This document shows positions 1-10,718 of a DNA stretch of 64,000 bases, piece after piece. Under the pieces are notes generated by a model. It was not told the DNA's origin. It ran no database searches and saw only the letters and a list, made by a program, of their open reading frames with translations. Made by a program: the position numbers and the translations under genes. The DNA comes from Haliclystus octoradiatus. Taxonomy: Eukaryota > Cnidaria > Staurozoa > Stauromedusae > Haliclystidae. How positions within the stretch are numbered: the first letter of the stretch is position 1; every line of letters starts with the position of its first letter. The stretch covers positions 1,217,001 through 1,281,000 of the forward strand of contig OU744453.1 in the NCBI GenBank assembly GCA_916610825.1. The letters run 5' to 3'.

Positions 1-312
1 GATAATTCGTCTTCTTTTTTATCGGACCAGTCAACGACTGATGATGGCAGTGCTGACTTAAGCATGGAATCTGCTGACATGAACGTGCCAGGTCCCTCCA
101 GGATGCCAAAGAAGGCTAAGTTAGCAAATGAAAAGCAGGCCTTCTTCAAAGAGTGTTTGGGGGTCCTACAGCAGCCCACAGAGAAGACAAACCCCTTCAC
201 GGCTTACCTGGAACAAAAATTAAATGGCCTGGAACCTGATGCAAGGAACTATGCTGAGAAAAAAATACTGGATTTAGTGTTTGATTTAGAATCACATGGT
301 GTCCCTTCTTGA
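1..312 (+). CDS. C-terminal part of a MADF/BESS-type DNA-binding partner protein of the Harbinger element (5' partial)
   Basis: The reading frame is open from base 1 and stops at 310-312, so this is the 3' end of a longer coding region. Residues from about 48 to the end resemble a BESS motif, with KKAK, then FFKECLGVLQQP, then regularly spaced hydrophobic residues up to ILDLVFDLESH. MADF-BESS or SANT-like proteins are the usual second protein of PIF/Harbinger elements and help the transposase reach DNA. A polyadenylation signal AATAAA lies at 326-331. It could instead be an unrelated host MADF-BESS gene that happens to sit beside the transposase. Confidence 0.55.
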   Translation, partial: DNSSSFLSDQSTTDDGSADLSMESADMNVPGPSRMPKKAKLANEKQAFFKECLGVLQQPTEKTNPFTAYLEQKLNGLEPDARNYAEKKILDLVFDLESHGVPS

Positions 313-1084
313 AAAATATAGTGTAAAATAAAGATCATAGTTTCACTATTATTACGTTATTTTAATTATTATTGTAAATCATTTTGTTATTTTTCTGTTT
401 TGAAGCAAATTTAAATTTCAAGTCAAATAAAAGTTCTAAATCAAATGTAAATATTCACTAAGGTAATTTTGATGCTCAAAAAATTTCTTTGCTAGTGTTG
501 CTTGTCGACCAATCACACTGGCACTGGGCCACCATTTGAAGGACGGGGGTCCTAACAAACCCTCCTTGCTCTAACATGTATTTTTCTTTCTCTACATAGC
601 CCATGGAATGGGGCAACATACAATGTGAACTAATGTAGTGAACACAATAATGTTATTCATATCATATTGAATAATCAATTACTACAGAATAAATCATGAT
701 TGATGCAAATAGAAAATAACATTTAGTTACATAGAATGATCACCAGACATGTAAATAATTGTAAAAATCAAGAAAGACACAAAACTATTTTTCAAAAACG
801 TGCAGAAAAATTGTGTGTCTTTTCTTAATTATGTTACTATTTTTTACAGCACTGCTATATATTTCTAACTTATGAATTTAGAATTAAATTTTAAATAACT
901 CATGTAATATATTTATATGTATATAATGGCCTGCAACCTAATGTTAAATTCTATTAAATTGATATCCCAATTTAAATTTTTGAATCCAATTGTAGCACTG
1001 TAGCAATTGTAATAATGTGTCATTGACAGCATTCCATAGTAGTCCATAAATACAGATAAATATAATCCATAATGGTCTTGAATA
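313..1084. other. No gene seen; AT-rich, part of the Harbinger region
   Basis: No open frame looks coding. A short inverted pair around 766..830 (AAGAAAGACAC and GTGTGTCTTTTCTT) resembles the outer ends of the Penelope-like repeats found at 4.6 and 17.4-17.9 kb. Confidence 0.5.
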
Positions 1085-1995
1085 AGTTTCTTCAAGACGA
1101 AATAAAACCAAAACGGAGAACAAGAGATGTGGTTTGAAGGCGCTAAGAGGCACAATTTAATTTCATTCAACTTTAGTCTCTGAACTCAGCGTGGAAGTAC
1201 TTCTTCATTTCGTGACATGTTTCGCATGACAGTGAGCGACTTTCGTACAATTCTAGGCAAAATCGAGAAAGACATTACACCTATGGCTCGATCAGGAGAA
1301 ACTGCAATTATCAATCCAGAAACCAGGCTTGCTCTTACTCTTCGCTTTCTTGCAACCGGCGAGCATTTCGATCTTTGTCATTCACGTTTCGGATATCAAG
1401 AGCAGCTGTCTCGTACATCGTAATAGAGGTATGCAAGGCAATCATCAGTAACATGCAATCTGACTACATGAAGTTACCAACGACATGCAATGAATGGCTA
1501 GAAATTGCAAATGAATTTGAGCAGAAGTGGCAATACCCAAACTGCATAGGAGCTGTAGATGGGAAGCATATAATTCTACAAGCGCCTTCCAATGCTGGCT
1601 CTTTATATTATAATTACAAGCATTCAAATTCCATAGTCTTGATGGCTGTCGCTGGTCCAAACTATGAATGTATGTACGGTATGCTGACATTGGCACCAAT
1701 GGAGGAGTATGAAATAAATGTAGACAACTTGATAACAATAAACTGTCTCTACCTGAACCAAGAAAACTTCCAGGTAGGGATCCGAGCAAGCCAATTCCTT
1801 ACGTTCTGGTTGGAGATGATGCTTTTGCACTCAAACCAAACATGATGAAGCCATATGCTCAAACAGGGTTAACAGATGAGCGTAGAATTTACAACTACAG
1901 GCACAGTCGTGCAAGAAGAATTTCTGAATAGAATACTGGTATCAAGATGGAGAGTTTTCAGAAATGCCATACTACTCTCGCCTGTGAATATTAAT
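1085..1995 (+). pseudogene. Degenerate HARBI1-like transposase copy
   Basis: Most of this stretch matches the open transposase at 2523..3689, but on the opposite strand. Recognisable blocks include the KPKRRTRD-like start near 1105, FRMTVSDFRTILGK at 1217 on, the VDGKHI catalytic block near 1555 and RHSRARRISE near 1900. The frame is broken several times: a stop soon after RTRD, a frame change near 1365-1380, a deletion after the first catalytic block (1670-1700), and loss of the sequence after RISE where the third catalytic residue lies. It cannot make an active transposase. Together with the open copy it forms an imperfect inverted pair. Confidence 0.85.
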
Positions 1996-2522
1996 ACTTC
2001 ACAATGGGGAGAAGCACTGAGTCACAAGGAATTAGGAATGGAACATTAAAGCAAGGTAATTACGACCGTCCCCATTGCCAGGACACTTGCCCTTCGTCAC
2101 AAAAATAATCTTTTAATGTGTCTCTTATTTCCTTAGCCTTAACAGAAGGATTGTGTCCTAAAAATACAAAATAACAAAACAAATGTTAATGAAATGGTAA
2201 TAGCAGCATTTTGCAGATTCATAGTTGTGGCGATATCTTGTTTTATTTGGGTTAATAATAAAAACTAATGGATGATCAACATATGTTTTGACATTAATCA
2301 GTACAACCCATGAAGTCAATTTTGAGTAGCTCTGTGTCATTAAAACCGAAAGGTGTCTCAAGAAGTTGTGTTCAAGAAATCCATACAGATGTGATGACAA
2401 TAAACGTTATTAGGTTGTTTTAAAAACTGCATTACTCTTGAAAAATGGGGCTGTGAACCAGACAAAGTTTTAAAAATAAAAAGGCATTGTAACACCTACA
2501 AATTAAAACATACCTGAGGGTG

Positions 2523-3689
2523 TTACTTGCACAGGAATAAGGCCAGTTGATCCCTCAGATTGGCGCAAGTTCCATTCCCAATACCTTGTGTGCCATCACT
2601 GGAGTCCACAAGTCCAGATGGACAATAAATTCTAGATGACTCAGTGCTTCTCCTTAAGAAATTGTGAAGTATTAATGTTGCCATCAACACTGGTTCCACA
2701 TTCACAGTCGAGAGTAGTATGGCATTTCTAAAAACTCTCCATCTTGATACCAGTATTCCAAATAGATTTTCAGAAATTCTTCTTGCACGACTGTGCCTAT
2801 AGTTGTAAATTCTACGCTCATCTGTTAACCCTGTTTGAGCATATGGCTTCATCATGTTTGGTTTGAGTGCAAAAGCATCATCTCCAACCAGAACGTAAGG
2901 AATTGGCTTGCTCGGATCCCCACCTGGAAGTGGTCTTGGTTCAGGTAGAGACAGTTTATTGTTATTAAGTGCTTGTTGAAATCCACATTTATTCCATACT
3001 CCTCCATCAGAAACTCGTCCATTGGTGCCAATGTCAGCATAAATACATTCATAGTTTGGACCAGCGACAGCCATCAAGACTATGGAATTTGAATGCTTGT
3101 AATTATAATATAAAGAGCCAGCATTGGAAGGTGCTTGTAGAATTATATGCTTCCCATCTACAGCTCCTATGCAATTTGGGTATTGCCACTTCTGCTCAAA
3201 TTCATTTGCAATTTCTAGCCATTCATTGCATGTCGTTGGTAACTTCATGTAGTCAGATTGCATGTTACTGATGATTGCCTTGCATACCTCTATTACGATG
3301 TACGAGACAGCTGCTCTTGATATCCGAAACGTGAATGACAAAGATCGAAATGTCTCACCGGTTGCAAGAAAGCGAAGAGTAAGAGCAAGCCTAGTTTCTG
3401 GATTGATAATTGCAGTTCCTCCTGTTCGAGCCATAGGTGTAATGTCTTTCTCGATTTTGCCTAGAATTGTACGAAAGTCGCTCACTGTCATACGAAACAT
3501 CTCACGAAATGAAGACGTATCCTCCACGCTGAGTTCAGAGACTAAAGTTTCATAAAACCCTCTCTCTCCACGCCTTCGAATCCAATCTCTTGTTCTTCGT
3601 TTTGGTTTTTCTTCTTCGTCGTCTTCAAGAAAATCATGCATGAGCATAAGTGCAACGACCTTCTTCTTATTTGAAGTCGCCATCGCCAT
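2523..3689 (-). CDS. HARBI1-like DDE transposase (PIF/Harbinger), open
   Basis: A DDE nuclease for cut-and-paste transposition. The first ATG is at 3689 (388 aa), followed closely by another Met at 3683; the frame runs upstream to 3722 but starts there with TTG. Catalytic blocks, numbered from 3722, are D189 in GAVDGKHI, D281-D282 in VLVGDDAF and E318 in RARRISENLFG, followed by SRWRVF and LHNFL. The N-terminal third, with basic KRRTRDWIRRR, probably binds DNA. Length fits the family (about 350-400 aa) and no break is seen, so the copy may be young. HARBI1-like host genes are also known, but the neighbouring element end and the dead sister copy favour a transposon. Confidence 0.9.
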   Translation of the reverse strand: MAMATSNKKKVVALMLMHDFLEDDEEEKPKRRTRDWIRRRGERGFYETLVSELSVEDTSSFREMFRMTVSDFRTILGKIEKDITPMARTGGTAIINPETRLALTLRFLATGETFRSLSFTFRISRAAVSYIVIEVCKAIISNMQSDYMKLPTTCNEWLEIANEFEQKWQYPNCIGAVDGKHIILQAPSNAGSLYYNYKHSNSIVLMAVAGPNYECIYADIGTNGRVSDGGVWNKCGFQQALNNNKLSLPEPRPLPGGDPSKPIPYVLVGDDAFALKPNMMKPYAQTGLTDERRIYNYRHSRARRISENLFGILVSRWRVFRNAILLSTVNVEPVLMATLILHNFLRRSTESSRIYCPSGLVDSSDGTQGIGNGTCANLRDQLALFLCK

Positions 3690-3782
3690 GTTTGTAATGA
3701 AAGAACGTTTCAGTGCGTTCAACCTTCAACTGGTGATGGTAAAAGGATTGGGCTCGATAACTAGTCACCAAGCCACAAATCT

Positions 3783-3945
3783 ATGAATGTTGGCGAAAAT
3801 TGTGAAATTCAACAAAATCCGATGAATGTTGGCGAAAATAAAAAGTCATTTGGCCACCCTCAATATGTTGGCGAAAAAACGCAAAAATCCACTCAACAAA
3901 ATCCGATGAATGTTGGCGAAATAAAAAAGTCATTTGGCCAGGGCT
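3783..3945. repeat. Right-end repeat block of the Harbinger element
   Basis: The motif AAAATCCGATGAATGTTGGC and the motif AGTCATTTGGCC recur twice here, and both recur in the MITE at 21933..22364. The block ends CCAGGGCT before TAA, matching the GGGGCT end of that MITE. Confidence 0.65.
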
Positions 3946-5287
3946 TAAGACTTTCAGCTGTGTGTTGATATTGGTCGCGTAACTGCGCCTTGCGAATTGT
4001 GCGTTCTTGATATTTCAACATAGCGGGTATCGCTTTCGTATAATTAGATTATAGAATTTCCCTTGTTGTTTTTCAGGTTAAAAGTGCAATTTCTACTGTT
4101 GATATTGCAAAATGTTCCTTTCCTATCCTAATACCCTTCCACATCAGTTTTCATAAGTGGTATTTGAAGAAATATTAATGGTATATAACGAGGGTTTGAT
4201 TTTCGTTTTGTATTCGTTCAAACAAGATTTTAAAATTCTTAATACTGTAATGGAATGGAACATGTTTTATAGGGTTGCTAAGTATATTTTGACGTCTCCC
4301 ATGGATTTCTTTCTAAGTTTGTTATTCTGTTTTCTAATGCGATTTTCTGTTTGTATACAAATATATTTATATCTTCCACGGTAATGCCGGTATGTGGTCA
4401 CCTACTCAATGGCAATGTCTGTAAAAAATATGCGTGATATGAATATCATGAATTTTTAAGTGGCATAAGCAAATATACTCAAATACTCAAGATTTGCCCC
4501 TCGCCCATGAATTATTCTTTATGTATATATATATATATATATAATAATAGTAGAGTCAAGAAAGACACACCATTTTTGCTGTTATTTAAAGTTTCACGTT
4601 GTTCAACGGTCATCAGACAGAATACAATTAAAAACATACACACATGAAACCTAGTTAAACTTATTTAAATGCAGTGCTTATAATAGTTTCTATAGTTGGT
4701 TGTATATATATATATATAGATATATTATGATAGAGTATCTCCTTGTGATATTTTATTAAGTAGGTTATCATTTTTAATTTTTCTACCATTTCATTTATTT
4801 GCAATTGATTAATGGATTTCTTTGCTGTATTTTGTCTAAAATTTAATTTAACATTCATAGATATGTTACAAGTTTGAGTGAAACATTGTCGTTTATAGTA
4901 ATGTCATCTCATCATATTAATTCGAAATTAAACGTCCCTCAAATAAACAGGCATTTGTGTTCAAGAGGTAAACGTCAGTCAACTGTTATGTGTATTTAAT
5001 ATTTGAATTATGATTGAAATAACGATGATTATAATATTGCTTGAATCTAAATGTGTTGACACGCTTGTGCAGAATAGAATAGAGTTAGTAGGTAGTCTGG
5101 TAAGTAGTCGACAATGACGGAGCATGGGTAGCATAATGATGAAAAGGTGAAATTTAACTTGCTGCAGCCTTATGGCATATTGTTTTTCAAATAAAAATGC
5201 TAATGTGAATCATTTCATCATCTAATTATATAAATTACATATAGCCTAAATTCGTTCGCTTGCATGGGATTGCACAAATAAATCTAG
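3946..5287. other. Spacer with no gene seen
   Basis: AT-rich sequence with no convincing coding frame. It has a TA microsatellite near 4521-4545, a second TA run near 4704-4720 and the Penelope-like end described at 4557..4620. It lies downstream of the 3' exon of gene A and probably holds its 3' UTR. Confidence 0.4.
4557..4620 (-). ncRNA. Hammerhead-ribozyme-like motif in a Penelope-like element end
   Basis: On the minus strand, CTGT is followed by CTGATGA, a short hairpin (CGTT, loop GAAC, AACG), then GAAA, a short AT-rich hairpin and ACAG. CTGT and ACAG can pair as stem I around the CUGAUGA...GAAA core. The outer sequence TCAAGAAAGACACA is shared with the ends at 17363 and 17889. The first stem II position is C opposite U rather than G-C, so activity is uncertain. 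Hammerhead ribozymes are known in the terminal repeats of Penelope-like elements. Confidence 0.5.
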
Positions 5288-5648
5288 TTATACACTGAAT
5301 TTGAATGTCAGTATAGCATCGTCACAAACTGGCCACAAAACAATGTCTGGACTTCTACCGTTGTCGTTTATTTGGACACACATAGTACTATCTCCTGTCA
5401 TGTTGAGATTGAAGTTTTGTTGATATGTTACAAGACTATACGTATCGTTGCAAGAGGAAGAAAGGCTAAAACGAGCATTATTTGAAAATTCTTCTGCTTT
5501 CAGACACATTTCTGTTCCACTCAAATAAAATCTTTCATTCTCATAGGTATATAGCTTTCATCACAGACAGAATGAGCTTCCAATTTCAAAGAAATATAAT
5601 TGTATCTAAAACAACGATTTCCCCAGTCAGATGATGATTGTAACTGAC
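5288..5648 (-). pseudogene. Gene A last exon: lectin-like C-terminal domain, frameshifted
   Basis: The acceptor CTATAG at 5654-5649 starts the exon in phase 1. The N-terminal part aligns with the gene C lectin exon (LQSSS, NRCF, CDESY), but a 2-base TA insertion in a GTATATAG run shifts the frame. The rest (FYLSGTEMCLKAEE, then Cys-rich blocks to a stop at 5290-5288) is open in the other frame. Confidence 0.75.
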
Positions 5649-5935
5649 CTATAGAAATATAGCATAACAATTATTAACAATCAGTAGTTTCATACATAAT
5701 GGATACTATTGATAATTTTAGTTTTGATTGAACTATTGAGCTTGATGGTTGAGATTTTCTGATGCCTTCTCCTTTTTTCCGTCTCGGGGTAGGGTAGGGT
5801 GTGGCGATGAAATTCGCCGACAAAAATGAAATCTAGTGATATTTGCAAGTTTTTTGAACCGAACTGAGATACAAGTGATTGTTTTATAAAGTATTGTAGT
5901 CCGTGGGCCGAATACAAGAAAGTCTGTATAACCGT

Positions 5936-6052
5936 AAAAGGCTATACAGTTTGCGGAGAGGAAGGTTCAAATACCTTATCTTGAAATATATGCTATTAAA
6001 AGTGTTTTCCCAATTTTTAGCATCTTTTAATTCCCCAATTAAGTAGTTATCA
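5936..6052 (+). repeat. Left core inverted repeat of the 5899..9269 unit
   Basis: It pairs with 9125..9241 in inverted orientation, about 98% identical. The coding frame of the enclosed gene begins almost at its inner edge. Confidence 0.85.
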
Positions 6053-6053
6053 A

Positions 6054-8633
6054 GATAAATTTGGATTTTCATCAACTGCTTGCGATCAAACCATCGAGCA
6101 AACTGCAAACCGCGACTCTAAAACTAAGGGTACAGTATTTAACATTTAATTTATATAGGTATACTGAAAATCATGTATAGGCCCGTTAATGAGTCTAATA
6201 AGGTAACATAATTCATGTTGTTCTTTATTATAAGGTGGTTTGATCGGTTTCACACTTAATAAAGCTGCAGTACATCGTTGGCTCCTTGCCCAACCTGAGC
6301 GATCATCAATTATACATCAATGCCAATTGATGGCTGGTATTAAATCTGAAGCAAGGTATAAGCAATAAATCTGTAGTAATGAAATGATAATCTCTATAGA
6401 TGTGAAATGCAATGGATTTACCCAAACGTTTTCCCTTCAACAGAAAGAAAAAGAACCTCGATAAGACACAATGTAAACGACATGAAAATGAAGTACAGAG
6501 TGTTTTATCAACTATAAACTCAATGGTCAACCCATTCGATTTAAATGAACAGCAACTAGTCCAACTATCTAGTGGTATAATCGGCCCAGATGAAGTTGCA
6601 GAAGGTTTACTAAAAGCAGTTGAGATTGGTGAAACGATGTTTCAAAAGTTTGCTAAAGATAATCTGCTCGGTGAAACCCCCGATTTATTTGTACCTTTTA
6701 CTAAAGCTCAACTGCCGACTTTTACGACCAGTCTCAAGCCTACCAAATTAACAACATCGAAAGGAAAGGTGATATCTCTGAAGACATCGAGAAACCTCTG
6801 TGCAAGATTGCTTTTGTTAGCTCGTACTCAGGACATAGACCTCAAGACTGTTCTGTCTTACTCTCTTGATCCGTACCCTCTAAGCTTATCAACTATTGAC
6901 GGCTGTATGACAAAAACCAATAAAGCGAAGCTTTTGCATATTTTAGAAGGTAAATACTTTTAAAGACTGTTTCGTCCTTATATCCAGAAATGTTATATCT
7001 ACATGACATTATTATTTTATGCTCTACTACATTTTATCACCAGATTCATCACCGAATTGTATGGTTCCCTCTGTAGAAGAAAATGGAGCTTTGATGGTCG
7101 ATGCGATGGCTCTATTGCAAAAATTGGGTAAAATCCCAGACACTTTTGATGGTATCTCTTCTATGGTATTATCAATATTAAAATCACAAGCAAAAACATT
7201 GTGCGTTAAACGAGTGGATTTTGTTTCTGATACATATCCGCTTATAAGTATTAAATCCGGCGAGAGAGAACGTAGAGCCGCAAAAGGAGCAAACGTCATT
7301 AAAATATATGGAGGTGATTGATGATTGCGGTATTGTGTCCATTTATGAATGCTTTCAATTATGTACTTCATTCATTCATTTATCCATTTATTATTTTACA
7401 GGTGATCAGAAAAGTCCCGTTCAACGGGCAAAATACCTGAGACATAGGTCAAATAAAGAAGTTTTGATATCTTTTTTGGTTGATAGCTGGACGAAATTGC
7501 AAGATTTGCCGTTTCAGTTCTACTGCACGATTGGCTCAAATTGTATTTGCTTAACTCCAGGCACCTGTAACAGTACTGTTGTTTCAGCATCTGATGTACC
7601 TGAACTTCATTCCAACCACGAAGAAGCTGATACCAGACTCCTTCTTCACGCCCAACACGCATCTGAAGCAGGTTATGGTATAGTTATTATCTCCAGTCCA
7701 GACACAGACGTCCTGGTCTTGATGACTGAGATGCAGTTGAAAACAAAATGCGATTTGTACTTTTCCATTGGTTCTCGTGAAAAAGCAAGAATAATCAACG
7801 TTAGAACATTGTCGCGATCATTGCGCGACGATATTTGCAGGAGCTTGATTGGATTTCATTCGTTTACGGGTAAATGATTAGCAGTCACAAATTAAAGGAT
7901 GATACTCTAATCTATACTCCAATGAAGACGTATTTATTAACAAATGCTCACACTTTTCTTGTAAATTTCAGGTTGTGATTCAGTAAGTTCTTTTTTCGGG
8001 AAAGGTAAAGATAGCTGCTGGAAACTGTTACTTGACCTAGAAATGAATCCTTTTCAAAATCTTGGGTGCCAAAATTTACTCACAGATGAGGTTTTTACGT
8101 GTTTACAAATATTTGTGTGTAAACTTTATGGTCGACATACTCAGTCAAATGTTGACGAAGCAAGATTTGAAATGTTTAAAAGCGGAAAATTTTCGGGCGA
8201 ATCCCTGCCCCCTAATAAAGATTGCCTGGAAAAGCATGCGAAGCGGGCTAATTATCAGGCGTACATATGGAAGCACTGCCTTGAATCCAATATCAACGTT
8301 GGAGACGCTCACAACAATGGATGGATAAAAAGCAACGACGATGCATTAGATATTGATTGGATGGAAAACAACCCCGTTCCAGATGCTCTTTTGGATAACG
8401 TTAATTGTGGCTGCAAAACTGGCTGTGTTACGAATAGATGTTCTTGCCGCAAATCCAGTGTCAAATGCAGCGAGTTCTGCAAATGTTCGAATTGTGAAAA
8501 TTCAGAATTAAGTAGCGTTATTGATGCTGACGAATCGATTAATATTGAAACTCAGCTGCATTATCACGTGGAAGATGAAGAAGAAGACATTGGAGAAGAT
8601 ACTGACACAGAAGATTCTGATCAAGATGTATAA
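6054..8633 (+). CDS. 'HEEADTR'-family protein with C-terminal CXC cysteine motif (multi-exon, 5' partial)
   Basis: Exons read as 6054?-6129, 6235-6355, 6444-6949, 7044-7313, 7402-7869 and 7972-8633, joined by canonical introns of about 90-105 bp. From 6235 the joined frame is open for 674 residues, with no stop or shift. Recognisable blocks in order are DQTIEQTANRDSKTKGG, GFTLNKAAVHRWLLAQPER, SNHEEADTRLLLHA, ISSPDTDVLVL, FHSFTGCDSV and a tesmin/CXC-like cluster (CGCKTGC, CSCRKSS, CKCSNC), then an acidic tail. The HEEADTR and DTDVLVL blocks hold acidic residues reminiscent of a PIN/FEN-like nuclease fold; that is inference. This family occurs as many uncharacterised copies in invertebrate genomes. 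The N-terminus is missing: the frame hits a stop inside the left inverted repeat. It may be transposon-encoded or a captured host gene. Confidence 0.75.
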
Positions 8634-9856
8634 TTTTAAACAATAAAAATGTAACTTTGTTGAATTAGAAATGGTTCAAATTATCATATTATCTGACTCG
8701 TGTTAATTATATGTTATTATTAAACATTATTATAATCAACATTTTAAAATTAAATCCTTTACAAATACAAACTAAATACTTAAATATACATATTTAATTA
8801 AATACTTTACTAATATATAAAACCTTTGCAAGGTTATCAAGAGCAGTTATTGATCTCAATCCTTTCATATCAGATATAAAGCCACCAATTCATTTTTATT
8901 ATAATAATACGCAAATTTATACAAATTAGATCGAGTCTGCGCGCAGGCTATGTTCGCTGGCATTATGTTGCTATGAACGCCGATTGTTGTCATCGAAATG
9001 CAGCCAATCAGATCACCTCCGTTCGTGGAAGCGAGGCACGTGAAGGTGAACCTTGCCTCAAAAACTCAAAAAGCAAGTAAACATGGCGGTAGGAATTGGA
9101 GTAATACTGGCAATATTTAAATGCTGATAACTACTTAATTGGGGAATTAAAAGATGCTAAAAATTGGGAAAACACTTTTAATAGCATATATTTCAAGATA
9201 AGGTATTTAAACCTTCCTCTCCGTAAACTGTATAGCCTTTTGAAATCGTTTCGAAATTGGCCCACGGCCTATTGTAATCATTTTGTTTATAATCATATGC
9301 ATAATATAACCATGATGAATCTCCATTATAAAAATATATGTCAATTGTCAGCATCATCGGCACAAAAGTATTCAACAACGCCTATCCTTCAGCTCGGCCC
9401 AACTCTTAGCGATATCAGCCACATCAATGTCATCAGTTATGTCTCTCTCACAGGATAAATAGTCATCAAATGCTTTAGTCTTTCAACCTGTCATTGTAGT
9501 CCTGAAATGCTTTTTACAAGTTTGAGCTTACTAGACCTTCTTTCTTTTTTGCAGACTGCTACGGGTGCTGTCAAGAGTAATAAGCATTGTTTGTCAGAGG
9601 AAACTCATTTTCAATTTTCAAAAATGTTATAGATTTTCGGCAGTTTATATGGAGAAGGGCTGTCCCGGTTGACCAGGTTGGCTCGGTTACCCGAGATCTC
9701 ACATACCCGATTTTACATGATTTGAGAGATTTATGGAATCATTTTTCATATGCGGTAGTGTTTTAACTGTTGATTTAACATCTCGGTACCATGCTGTCAA
9801 TAATATTTAGCTCTTCCGCTTGCAAAGCTTCTGCCATTTGCTTTGTCTTTGACATA
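8634..9856. other. No gene seen
   Basis: Contains the 3' flank of the HEEADTR-family gene (AATAAA near 8642), the right inverted repeat and its target duplication, then AT-rich intron sequence of gene A. Confidence 0.4.
9125..9241 (-). repeat. Right core inverted repeat of the 5899..9269 unit
   Basis: Inverted partner of 5936..6052. Confidence 0.85.
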
Positions 9857-10715
9857 AGGGCCATTTACACTGCAGCAAAATAGGCACGGTACTCGTCAAT
9901 TAACACATCAAATGTGTGAAGGTGTCAAGTGTTTTTGAGCACGGGCCAAGCAAAAACACTGTCTAAACGGCTTTTTCAGACATTGAAAAGCGGCACCGTG
10001 CCTACTATTTTGATCGGGCCGAGATCATTTCTCGAGGTAGTCTCGGCCCGCTCAAAAAGTGGGCACCGTGCCGTTTTTCAGTAATTATGACGTCATCGTA
10101 GAAGTTGCGTCTCTTTACAGTGGAATTCTGAGGTTTCTAATAAAATCAGTAACAGACTAAAGATTACCAAAGCTAGATAAGCACATTAAGCATATTTTGT
10201 TACGTATTTCTTTTGAAAATTAATAAATTTTGTGTAGTATAAGGTTTAATTATGCAAATTGTAACTACGAGTGCGGAGCGTAAATTTAGATGTGTATTTT
10301 GTCACAGAAATACTGATCTGGCGTGGTAGCATGTTCAGGAGGTGAAAGACTAACCCAAATGTATTTGAATTTTGCTCAATGGAGATAGGAATTTAACAAA
10401 AATGTAACTATTATAATTGATGAAAAACATAGTGATTTTCGGTTCAACGGAATCCTTACAAGTTATTTAACATAATTGAATCTCAATTATTTATCGAATT
10501 TCACCTGTAAAACCATTAATTAATGAGAAACCTATAATTCAGTTTGTAAGTTTTCAATCTCGGCCCGCGTAAAAATAGGTACGGGCGATCTTGAAAACAG
10601 CTTTTAATAAGCTGTGTAAACCCTGGAAAAAACAGCACGGACCGCATTCTTGTTAACACCTCGGGTGTTAATTGGCGAGTACCGTGCCTTTTTTGCTGCG
10701 AGTGTAAATGGACCT
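9857..10715. mobile_element. Non-autonomous MITE-like element, about 860 bp
   Basis: The ends are inverted: CCATTTACACT, then GCAGCAAAA and GGCACGGTACTCG at 9861 on, matched by their reverse complements ending at 10714. Inner blocks (TCTCGGCCCG near 10040, CTCGGCCCGCG near 10559) are also inverted. ATA flanks both sides (9854-9856 and 10716-10718). There is no coding frame. The end sequence resembles the GGGCC...TTTACACT ends of some Harbinger-like MITEs, but the superfamily is not certain. Confidence 0.7.
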
Positions 10716-10718
10716 ATA

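Larger units (their letters stand above)
1..3945. mobile_element. PIF/Harbinger DNA transposon (left end outside window)
   Basis: The segment holds a MADF/BESS-type protein end, a dead HARBI1-like copy (+) and an open HARBI1-like transposase (-). PIF/Harbinger elements carry a DDE transposase and a Myb/MADF-like partner protein. The right end at 3783..3945 has repeated blocks containing GATGAATGTTGGCG and GTCATTTGGCC and finishes in CAGGGCT followed by TAA. A related MITE at 21933..22364 ends in GGGGCT and is flanked by TTA, the TWA target typical of this superfamily. The left end is not visible, so the extent on that side is unknown. Two transposase copies in inverted orientation suggest a nested or rearranged insertion. 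Confidence 0.6.
5899..9269. mobile_element. Unclassified DNA-transposon-like unit with 117-bp core inverted repeats and 7-bp target duplication
   Basis: Positions 5936-6052 and 9125-9241 are inverted copies of 117 bp with only two mismatches that I can see. The similarity continues outward, with gaps, to GTCCGTGGGCC at 5899 and GGCCCACGGCC ending at 9269. The unit is flanked on both sides by TATTGTA (5892-5898 and 9270-9276), a direct repeat of the kind left by transposase insertion. The interior carries one open multi-exon gene and no known transposase. The end motif does not match a superfamily I recognise. It sits in the last intron of gene A. Confidence 0.7.

Noticed and set aside
766-830. 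Further hammerhead ribozyme
   Set aside because: The outer AAGAAAGACAC-type ends are present, but no CTGATGA or GAAA core can be found between them.
2969-3555. Plus-strand frames over the Harbinger transposase
   Set aside because: Antisense shadows of the minus-strand transposase, which carries the DDE blocks.
5884-6108. 74-codon minus-strand frame starting MQFARWFDRKQ
   Set aside because: It runs through the inverted repeat and antisense to the first coding exon of the HEEADTR-family gene; no domain.
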